A stretch of DNA of 64,000 nt from Caldilinea sp. CFX5. Lineage in GTDB: Bacteria > Chloroflexota > Anaerolineae > Caldilineales > Caldilineaceae. Below, in pieces: positions 56,940 to 64,000 of the stretch. Numbering within the stretch: the stretch's first letter is position 1; every line of letters starts with the position of its first letter. The stretch covers positions 62,001-126,000 of the forward strand of contig QWII01000019.1 in assembly GCA_021405325.1 (NCBI GenBank), written 5' to 3'. The notes under the pieces were generated by a model. It saw only the letters and a program-made list of their open reading frames with translations. It ran no database searches and had not been told where the DNA came from. Made by a program: the position numbers and the translations under genes.

Positions 56940-58955
56940 TTACGGATTGCCTGCGCCCGCCATCACCCACAAAATGACTTCGTCGCTGGGTGGGATGGCG
57001 GGCGCCTCACGGTAGAGCACCCAGCGTAACTGGCCGCGCCAGCGCGCCGACCAGAGCGTGTTGAGCCGTTCTTGCATACGGGCGGTAAAGCCAAGCTCTG
57101 CCGCCGCACTGTTTTCCGGTAGCGCGTTGGCAGCCAGGGTTGCCGGCAGCCAGTGGTCGCGCAGAGCATAGCGGCTGCCCATATAGCTGGCGGCTAATTG
57201 ATTTACCGCGCTATCTTGGGACGCAGAGCGCACCTCATCAAGCCGGTGCGCATCAGACAAAGTAATGACCACCGGCGGGCTTTGACCATCGACCATACCC
57301 GGCGCCAGCACCCAGCTTAGGTTGCGCATGTCGCGTAGATACCAGCCCAGCACCGGGTCAGGCGTCCCGGCCATTTCCACTTGCAATGCCAATTCACCGG
57401 CGTCGCCCCGCTGGTGGGCGCTCAACGTCTGCACATTGGCAACCAGTTGGCGCACATCCGGGTTGGTGTAGGAAGCAAAGAAGCCGTCGGGATAGGCCAG
57501 ATCAAAGCGTTGGTTCAGTTGCCAGTTGCTGCTGATGGTGCACATGAACAAAATCAGCGCCAGGAGCGCACCGGCAGCCAGGCGCGCCTGCCGACCATCT
57601 AGCCAAAGCGCATAGGCCAACAAAATCAAAAAGATCAGCACTAAAATCACCAGCAGCGTGCGCGCCAGTGTGGCATCAAAGCTCGTGCCGTTGCCCAATG
57701 CCGCCAGCCAGAAGGTAAACGAAATCAACAAAATCGATAGAACCGAAAGTAGCAGCGCGTTCTCGCGCCACGCCACGCCGACCTGCGCTTGTTCTACCAG
57801 AAGGGTCAGACCATAGGCGGCCCAGAGGATCAGCGGCAAGGCCAACAGCCCAAGCGCCAACGGTGTCCGCCCCGGCGCCAGGGCCAGTAACACGCCCCAC
57901 AGCAGCCACAAAGTTAAAAAGCGCAGCCACCTTTGTTGTTGACCCAATATTGCTTCCTCGCTTGTCGCCGCCTGACCGCGATAGGCCGCCAATCCCAGCA
58001 GGCCAAAGACGAGCAGCAACGGCTGGTCCAACAGCAAGCGCCAGCCTAGCCAACCCAGCGGGTAGGCGGGTGCGGCAGCACTGCCGGTGATCTGTTGGAG
58101 CCAGACGGTCAGACTGGTGCTGATGGCGCCCAGGCCTTCCGGTCGCGCCAGCCAACCGGTGGCGCCGACAATGGCCGCCCCGGCCACCAGCACCCACCAC
58201 CCCGACTGGCGGAGCCACGCCTGACTGACCGGCGAAGCATAGAGCCAGTAGAAGAGCGCCAGCACCACCAGTAAGCTCCATGCCTGCGGACCGCTGACCA
58301 ATAACAGGCCAAAGGCCAGCGCCGTGGGGGTGCGCCAGGGTGAATCAGCAGTGATTTCACCAGCGGTGGTTTCATCGGTGGTGGTTTCATCAGTGGTGGT
58401 TTCATCAGTGGTGGTTTCCGCGTCGGCGCTTTCCCGGTTGGCAACCTGCATCAAGCCCGTCAAGGCCAACAGCGCCAGGAAAATCGAGAGCGTCGCGCTG
58501 TCCGCCAACCGGCTATAGGCGGTCAACCACGGGTCAAAGGCGAGCAAAAGGGCGGCCAGGAGCGCCGTCGTCCGTCCCAGCCAGGAGCGCCAATACCAGA
58601 GCAGAACAACCACCCCGATGCCACAAAGCGCCGGGAGCAGACGGGCAATGGCATCACTCGGCACTGACACCCAAAAGAGCAAGGTTGACAGGGTATAGAG
58701 CAGCGGACTATCAGGCGCCGGCGCCAATGTCGTCTGCCCCCCATTCGCCGCCAACCACGCCGACCAGGCCTGTCCAGCCTCCAGCGGCGTCAACGGCTGC
58801 GCCCCCAACCAGAGCAGCCGAAGCACTGCCGCCAGCAGCGCCAACAGCCCATACAGCCCCCGCTCGACCGTCAGCCAGGTATTAGCGTCGCTTGCCGCCG
58901 CTTTCCCCGGTCGCGCCATCATTGTTTGCGATAAACTCAAAAAGCTCATAAGCAT
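56940..58955 (-). CDS. PMT-like polytopic glycosyltransferase-type protein
   Basis: 671 aa, about 12 membrane helices, ending in an extracytoplasmic domain. The first loop reads LTPLEAGQAWSAWLAANGG, where glycosyltransferase-C proteins carry an acidic pair; only Glu remains. FDPWLTAYSRLADSATLSIF matches the next conserved segment. A cytoplasmic or external loop holds a five-residue repeat (TTDET, three to four copies near residues 180-200) encoded by 15-bp tandem repeats. Probably a sugar transferase of the same pathway as its neighbours. Start at 58955 has AAGAG upstream. Confidence 0.75.
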   Translation of the reverse strand: MLMSFLSLSQTMMARPGKAAASDANTWLTVERGLYGLLALLAAVLRLLWLGAQPLTPLEAGQAWSAWLAANGGQTTLAPAPDSPLLYTLSTLLFWVSVPSDAIARLLPALCGIGVVVLLWYWRSWLGRTTALLAALLLAFDPWLTAYSRLADSATLSIFLALLALTGLMQVANRESADAETTTDETTTDETTTDETTAGEITADSPWRTPTALAFGLLLVSGPQAWSLLVVLALFYWLYASPVSQAWLRQSGWWVLVAGAAIVGATGWLARPEGLGAISTSLTVWLQQITGSAAAPAYPLGWLGWRLLLDQPLLLVFGLLGLAAYRGQAATSEEAILGQQQRWLRFLTLWLLWGVLLALAPGRTPLALGLLALPLILWAAYGLTLLVEQAQVGVAWRENALLLSVLSILLISFTFWLAALGNGTSFDATLARTLLVILVLIFLILLAYALWLDGRQARLAAGALLALILFMCTISSNWQLNQRFDLAYPDGFFASYTNPDVRQLVANVQTLSAHQRGDAGELALQVEMAGTPDPVLGWYLRDMRNLSWVLAPGMVDGQSPPVVITLSDAHRLDEVRSASQDSAVNQLAASYMGSRYALRDHWLPATLAANALPENSAAAELGFTARMQERLNTLWSARWRGQLRWVLYREAPAIPPSDEVILWVMAGAGNP

Positions 58956-58975
58956 TCACTCTTACATAGAAATCC

Positions 58976-59122
58976 GTAGTAAAGACTTTAGTCTTTGTTC
59001 AGCCTGGAGAAAGACTAATGAACGTTACGAAAATAAAACGGTAACTGTAGGTCATCGCCGCCGGCGTGACAAGTTCCAAGGATTACCGAAACCATTAGCT
59101 GACCTTCATTAGTCTTTACTAC
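58976..59122. repeat. Inverted-repeat element, left copy
   Basis: The segment 59018-59109 is an inverted copy of 61771-61862 (92 bases, four mismatches by eye). It is itself bounded by 12-bp terminal inverted repeats GTAGTAAAGACT (58976-58987) and AGTCTTTACTAC (59111-59122). It lies between the DUF2298 gene stop and the start region of the PMT-like gene. Confidence 0.85.
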
Positions 59123-59133
59123 CGGTAGGAACC

Positions 59134-61731
59134 CTACCGCCTTCGCTGATAAATCCGCACATCGCCTGCTTCAAACGCCAGATGGGTGGCGGCGGCCAGC
59201 GCCCGTTCATTCTCCGGCGTCATAAAATCGGGTTGGCAACCGATCTGCAACTGGCTGCGCTCCATCGGCCCGACGTAGACATAATCAATGTTCCACGTCG
59301 CCAACGCCTGGGCAATCGGCTCCGGGGAGCGGCTGCAATAGATCACCTTCAGCGCCTCGACGCGGCCTTGCGCCATCTCGCCATACGCCTTGCCGCGCCA
59401 CTGCGACTCATGGCCGTCCCAGCCCAAGAGCGTGGGCCGCCCTGTGATGGTGCTGATCCGATTATAGTTGGACCAGTAGCTGGCCCCCTTGCTCTCTACT
59501 ACCATCGCGTCAGGCGCCGTATTATTGCGCACCCAATTGGCGGCGGCCAGTTCCGCCGGCCCCGCTTGCGCCAGATAAGCCGTCGAATCAAAGGTAGGCG
59601 TCCCGGCAAAGCCGCCGGTCTTGCTATAGGTTGCCGCCAACGGAAAGACAATGCCCGACAGCGCTATGACAAGAGACAGCGCCGCACAGACATTTGTTCC
59701 AAGCGCGACCGGCGCTTTGATCGACCAGTTTGCCAATGTAACAACAATTGTATAACTCACCGCCAGCCCAAAGAGCAGCCACGCCTGGTAATAGAACTTA
59801 AAGACGGTGTTCATGCGTGTGCCGAAATTGTCACGCAGGTAGACAAATTCAGGCGCATAGACCAGGAGCAAACCGATGGCGGCGAGCAGCAGGACAAAGA
59901 TCGTCGTCGTCCGGCCATTGGTCTCGGCGGCATCCGCCGGCGCCGCACCCCACAGAGTAACATAGCGCAAGCCGATCCACAACACAAGTGTGAGCAGCGC
60001 CCCCACCACCAAAAAAGTCTGCGCCTGACTGCTCCACCGATCCAAAATAAAGGGCAGATAACTCGTCGCCCCTGGTGGCAAAGGCATGTTGCCGGCCAAC
60101 AAACTTTGGCCCCGCACCGTCGTCGCGAAGAGCGTACTCAGGATCAGAAACAGAATCGGCAAGCCATAGACCAGCGCGGCCAGCGTTCCCAACTGCACCC
60201 AGTGGCGCGTCTTCACCACCCGTTCAGCGGGCGTCAATGCCTGCCAGGCCAGTCCCAGCAGCGCGCATACCCCCAGCAGCGCAAAGCCAAACATCAAAAA
60301 GAACTGCGGCAGGCGGGACGGGTTGAACAGATTGGGCACAATCCCGCCGGCTTGACTTTGCGCCGTCAAGAAATAGGGCCAGTAGAAGAGCAGTAGGCCA
60401 ACCACCAACAGCGCCCCACTGGTCACACCGACCGCTACGGCTTGTCCGCTGCGGGCCAAGTTGCTCAAGGTTGTCAGTTGCCCCAGCGCCCGCCAGACCA
60501 AGAGGCCGGTCACAACCATCGACAACAACCAATAGGGCGGAAAATCCCAGGTGTTCAGAAAGACCAGTGCGCCGCCGGCCACTATCAAACTCACCGCACC
60601 GACCAATCCCGCCGGCACGAAGTTGCGCGCCAGATCCAGCAGGAACGCGGGCGTCTGTTGCAAGGTCGCCCACCAGGCGCTGCCCCCCGTCTCGCTACTG
60701 ACCGGAATGGCCGGTAGGCGACGGTGCAAGAACAGGTTAAACACCAACGCAATCAGCAGGAGGACAAAGGGCATCGCCAGCACATGGGGATGGTTGTCGC
60801 CCAGGACATAGCTGAAGATCGGGAACTCGTCAATGACCTCCATGTGGTCGCCATTGAGCCAGCGGTCGCTGATGACCCGGCTGGGACGCCACCACCACCA
60901 ATCCATGCTGATATACCAAAGGCCGGTCTGTGGTGCATTTTCAGGAAAGCCGCGCACACCAAACCACTGCGCCAGCCTCGTCACATTGTAGCCGTTGGCG
61001 TGCAACCACTCCAAAATCGACTGCAAATTGCCGACCGCCGCCACCAGCAACCCCGCCAGCAAGCCGCTGAGGGTTGCCCGCACACCACCCTTGCCGTCAC
61101 GCAGCGCCAACAAATTATAGCCCATGCCAAAGCAGCCGATCCAGAGCAGGCCATACCAACTCGCTTGCCCCAACGTATAGGCAATCTCCGGCGGTTGACC
61201 GGCCAACCGGCCCACCGTCGTAAGCAGCCAATAGCCAAAATAGTAGTAGCTAATGGCATAGCCGCCCAACCAGGCATCCTGCGGCGGATAGGTGGCGCTG
61301 GCCCAGATGCTGTTCATAAACATCAGGTCCATCGGCTCTTCGGTGTGATCGACCCGCGGATCGTAGGCCCGCACCATCGCCCACAGAACAAAGAAGGCCA
61401 GAAAGATCAGCTCTACGCCCAGGATATAGCGCCAGTTGACCGGTGACTTCCCTTCCGCCCGCGCTTGTGCTAATAGCCCCGCCGACCGACCGATCACCCA
61501 ACTCGCTACGGCGACCAGCAGCAAGCTCAACCAGGCGCCGCCGGCTTCATTGCGGAAGAGGCTATAGCTATAGCCTAACCAGAAGACAAAGCCCACTGCC
61601 AACACGCCGACACTTTTGCTAAAGGCATAGCCCCGATCAGGTAGATTGGGAAAGAGCGTCAAAGTCAATGGCAGCGCGGCCAACGCCAGCAGTTGCAGCA
61701 CCAAATACCACGAAAAAAATTGCCAAAGCAT
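59134..61731 (-). CDS. DUF2298 (Chlor_Arch_YYY) giant membrane protein
   Basis: 865 aa, about 16 or more membrane helices. Family blocks are obvious: DHTEEPMDLMFMNSIWASAT, PPQDAWLGGYAISYYYFGYW, EFPIFSYVLGDNHPHVLAMP, NTWDFPPYWLL, YLRDNFGTRMNTVFKFYYQA, and the soluble ending IDYVYVGPMERSQL. The family is known mainly from Chloroflexi and archaea, has glycosyltransferase-like topology and no proven activity. It is bracketed by 92-bp inverted repeats. The neighbouring gene to the right is a close paralogue that is broken. Confidence 0.93.
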   Translation of the reverse strand: MLWQFFSWYLVLQLLALAALPLTLTLFPNLPDRGYAFSKSVGVLAVGFVFWLGYSYSLFRNEAGGAWLSLLLVAVASWVIGRSAGLLAQARAEGKSPVNWRYILGVELIFLAFFVLWAMVRAYDPRVDHTEEPMDLMFMNSIWASATYPPQDAWLGGYAISYYYFGYWLLTTVGRLAGQPPEIAYTLGQASWYGLLWIGCFGMGYNLLALRDGKGGVRATLSGLLAGLLVAAVGNLQSILEWLHANGYNVTRLAQWFGVRGFPENAPQTGLWYISMDWWWWRPSRVISDRWLNGDHMEVIDEFPIFSYVLGDNHPHVLAMPFVLLLIALVFNLFLHRRLPAIPVSSETGGSAWWATLQQTPAFLLDLARNFVPAGLVGAVSLIVAGGALVFLNTWDFPPYWLLSMVVTGLLVWRALGQLTTLSNLARSGQAVAVGVTSGALLVVGLLLFYWPYFLTAQSQAGGIVPNLFNPSRLPQFFLMFGFALLGVCALLGLAWQALTPAERVVKTRHWVQLGTLAALVYGLPILFLILSTLFATTVRGQSLLAGNMPLPPGATSYLPFILDRWSSQAQTFLVVGALLTLVLWIGLRYVTLWGAAPADAAETNGRTTTIFVLLLAAIGLLLVYAPEFVYLRDNFGTRMNTVFKFYYQAWLLFGLAVSYTIVVTLANWSIKAPVALGTNVCAALSLVIALSGIVFPLAATYSKTGGFAGTPTFDSTAYLAQAGPAELAAANWVRNNTAPDAMVVESKGASYWSNYNRISTITGRPTLLGWDGHESQWRGKAYGEMAQGRVEALKVIYCSRSPEPIAQALATWNIDYVYVGPMERSQLQIGCQPDFMTPENERALAAATHLAFEAGDVRIYQRRR

Positions 61732-61770
61732 GTTGAATGTTCTTATCCCAAATTAGAAAGCCGTTGTATT

Positions 61771-61862
61771 ATGAAGGTTAGCGAATGGTTTCGGTAATCC
61801 TTGGAACTTGTCACGCCGGCGGCGATGACCTCCAGTTACCGCTTTATTTTCGTAACGTTCAT
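61771..61862. repeat. Inverted-repeat element, right copy
   Basis: 92 bases inverted relative to 59018-59109, beginning ATGAAGGTTAGCGAATGG. It lies directly upstream of the start of the DUF2298 gene. Confidence 0.85.
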
Positions 61863-61888
61863 AATACCGGTAAAAGTGCAACTTGCCG

Positions 61889-61925
61889 ACCGCTCATGGC
61901 GAGTCACGGACTCGCCATGAGCGGT
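61889..61925. terminator. Perfect 17-bp palindrome
   Basis: ACCGCTCATGGCGAGTC-ACG-GACTCGCCATGAGCGGT, with an outer pair CCGGTAA.AGTGCAA / TTGCAC.CTTACCGG that reaches into the end of the second DUF2298 gene. Probable transcript end for that gene. Confidence 0.65.
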
Positions 61926-61934
61926 ATTGCACCC

Positions 61935-64000
61935 TTACCGGCGTTGATAGATCCGCACATTCCCTTGATCAAAGGCGATGTCCATGGCCGCAGCCAGCAC
62001 CTGTTCGCTGGCCACGGTGATGGTATATTGCTGGCGCTCGGTCGGGCCGACATAGACATAATCGATCTGCCATTGCTCTAAAACCTGGGCAATCGCTTCG
62101 ACCGTTGTGCCACGATAAATGGTTTCCAGGGCCGCTTCCCGGCCTTGCGCCATGTCGGCATAGGCTTTGCCACGCCACTGTTCTTCGTGACTCGCCCAGC
62201 CTAACAAGGTTGGACGTCCGGTCATGGTGCTGATGCGGTTGTGATTCCAGTAGCTGTTCCCCTTGCCCTCAACCACCACAGCAGCCGGCGCCGTATTGGC
62301 CCGCACCCATAACACCGCCGCCAGTTCCGCCGACCCGCCATCAGCCAAATAAGCGCTAGAATCAAAGGTAGGCGTAGTGACAAAGCCGCCGGTTTTGCTA
62401 TAGAGACCGGCCAGCGGGTAAACCAGACCGGCAAGGCCGAGGACAAGCGCCAAAACCGCACAAGCCATTGTTCCCCCAGCGAGCAAAGCGTTGCGCTGCC
62501 CGACTTCTGCCGGTTTAGGTACAAAGGGTTGCCATTCCGAAAGCGCCACCACTATAGCATAACTCGCCACCACCCCAAAGAGCAGCCACGCCTGATAATA
62601 GAACTTAAAGACCGTATTCATACGAATCCCAAAATTATCACGCAAGTAGATAAATTCGGGCGCAAAGACCAGCAACAAGCCCAGCGCCGCCAGCAGCAAC
62701 ACAAAGAGTGTGGTGGTCGGTAAGGCGGCCCACCGTCCGCCTTGTGGTTCAGCAGAGATCGCTTCTGTATGTTGCTCCCAGAAGCGATCAAGGGCGCACC
62801 AGATCAGCCAGAGCGCCACGGCCAACAAGGCGCCGACAAACAGAAAGGTCCAGAATTGAGCGCCCCACCGTTCCGTAAAAAAGGGTAGATAACCAGCGGC
62901 GCCCGGCGGCAAAGGCAAACCGGCCAGCAACGTCTGTCCGCGTGGCGTCGTCACCAGGATCGCACACGTACCCAAAAAGAGCAGCGGTAAGCCATAGACC
63001 AGCGCCGCAATGGTCGCCAGTGAACGCCACGCCTTGCGCCAGAGCGGCTGCCCCTGCGCCAGCCATTGGCCACTCAACCCCAAAAACGCGCCGATCCCCA
63101 GCAGCGCAAAAGCAAACATCACAATGAATTGGGGCAAGCGCGTCGGGTTAAATAAATTGGGCAACAGCCCCGCCGCCTGACTTTGCGCCGTCAAAAAGTA
63201 GGGCCATAAGAGCAGCCCGATCCCCGCCACCATCACCCCGCCACTTAGCAGGGCCGCTACAATGGCTTGTCGCCAGCGCTGGGCATTGGTGAGCGTCGGC
63301 GTCTGCATCAACTCCCGGCGCACCAGCAGACCGGAGCAGCCAATAGGGCGGGAAATCCCAGGTGTTCAGAAAGACCAGCGCGCTCGCCGTGACCAGCAGG
63401 CTGACGGCGCCTACCAAACCAAAGGGCGTCAACGTGCGCACAAAGGCCAGCCAGCGCGTGACCAAAGCCGTCACCTTGTCCCTATCCGCCGCCGCGACCG
63501 CTTGCTTCCCCACTCCTGCCAACGGCTGCCGCTGCAAGAAGAGGTTGAAGATCAGCGCGATCAGCAGAAGCACAAAGGGCATGGCCAGCACATGGGGGTG
63601 GTTATCACCCAGCAGGTAGCTGAACATGGGAAATTCATCAATCACTTCCAGATGATCGCCCGTCAGCCAGCGGTCACTCAGCACGCGGGCCGGTCGCCAC
63701 CACCAGAGATCAAAGCTGACATGCCAGAGGCCGGTTTGCGCCGCCTGCTCCGGGAAATTGCGCACGCCAAACCAGTTCGCCAGCGCCGTCACATGGATGC
63801 CATTGGCATAGAGCCATTCCATGACCGTCTGCAAGTTGCCCGCCGCCGCCACCAGCAGGCCGGTCAACAGACCGCCGGCCAGCGCCCGCTCGTCACCGCC
63901 GCCATTACGTCGCGCCAGCAGATTATAGCCCAGACCAAAACAGCCCAACCATAATAAGCCATACCAACTGGCCTGCCCCAATACGTAGCCAATGTGGGGC
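61935..64000 (-). pseudogene. Second DUF2298 paralogue, frameshifted and cut by the window edge
   Basis: The C-terminal half (61935 to about 63332) and the N-terminal part (about 63333 to 64000 and beyond) are in different frames. Together they align along the intact paralogue: EFPMFSYLLGDNHPHVLAMP and NTWDFPPYWLL on one side, GLLVRREL and YLRDNFGIRMNTVFKFYYQA on the other. At the break the intact gene has five extra residues (SMVVT) while this copy has a single extra base, so about 14 bases are missing. The last codons at 64000 are still in frame (PHIGYVLGQASWYG). A real pseudogene or a sequencing/assembly error are both possible. Confidence 0.85.

Noticed and set aside
58976..61862. Insertion sequence or composite transposon bounded by the 92-bp inverted repeats
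   Set aside because: No transposase is present between the repeats; the enclosed gene is a member of the surrounding DUF2298 cluster.

Overview
The window looks like a chromosome segment of a filamentous-type Chloroflexota bacterium (Anaerolineae/Caldilineae-like). The main reason is the right-hand cluster of large membrane proteins of the DUF2298 (Chlor_Arch_YYY) and Agl23-like families, which are known mainly from Chloroflexi and archaea. A fused MoaD-MoaE protein, NHL-propeller fusions, a CpXC protein and many long perfect palindromes between genes fit the same lineage. This assignment is an inference from gene content. The DNA is moderately GC-rich and densely coding, and most genes sit in short operons with overlapping ATGA junctions.

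Layout. 1-5.4 kb: the end of a probable prophage (5'-truncated tail-fibre-like gene, five small overlapping ORFs, then a membrane-anchored Mrr-type nuclease gene and an excisionase-like HTH gene), abutting the 3' side of a tRNA-His gene. 5.6-6.5 kb: six minus-strand tRNA genes (His, Gln, Phe, Gly, Ala, Leu) with intrinsic terminators. 6.6-7.05 kb: RNase P RNA. 7.2-10 kb: molybdenum cofactor genes moeA, moaC and moaD-moaE. 10-12.2 kb: a subtilisin-like protease, a stand-alone propeptide-like protein and a VOC protein. 12.3-16 kb: a TerB-N-like protein, a Ycf46-like AAA ATPase and an HpcH/HpaI aldolase. 16-18.5 kb: pyrophosphatase, methyltransferase and a polytopic membrane protein. 18.9-21.5 kb: a three-gene ABC-2 exporter. 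21.5-24.7 kb: two LytR-CpsA-Psr proteins and an HD phosphohydrolase.

24.9-27.4 kb: a methyltransferase / CDP-alcohol phosphatidyltransferase / CdsA operon resembling E. coli ynbC-ynbA-ynbB. 27.8-32.5 kb: a CpXC protein, a secreted protein, a mini LuxR regulator and an astacin-like metalloprotease. 32.6-40.6 kb: ABC-F ATPase, a DUF5678-like protein with a tiny retropepsin-tail ORF, DmpA-type peptidase, purB, FtsJ-like methyltransferase, GNAT and another methyltransferase. 40.6-47.3 kb: D-aminoacylase-like hydrolase, a TgpA/DUF58 pair and a PyrK-like protein. 47.5-64 kb: a DUF3782-type nuclease-like protein and then a minus-strand run of giant glycosyltransferase-like proteins (PA14 and NHL fusions, Agl23-like, PMT-like, two DUF2298 paralogues) with a LysM-M23 peptidase, probably serving surface glycan or glycoprotein assembly.

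Repeats are the most unusual aspect. Nearly every spacer carries its own palindrome or a 7-8 bp tandem repeat array. Several belong to shared families, such as hairpins whose loop is TCGACAGGCTC or TCGACAAGCTC, or with a CATCGTAG...CTACGATG core. A few lie inside reading frames. One complete DUF2298 gene is bracketed by 92-bp inverted repeats, and its neighbouring paralogue is frameshifted.
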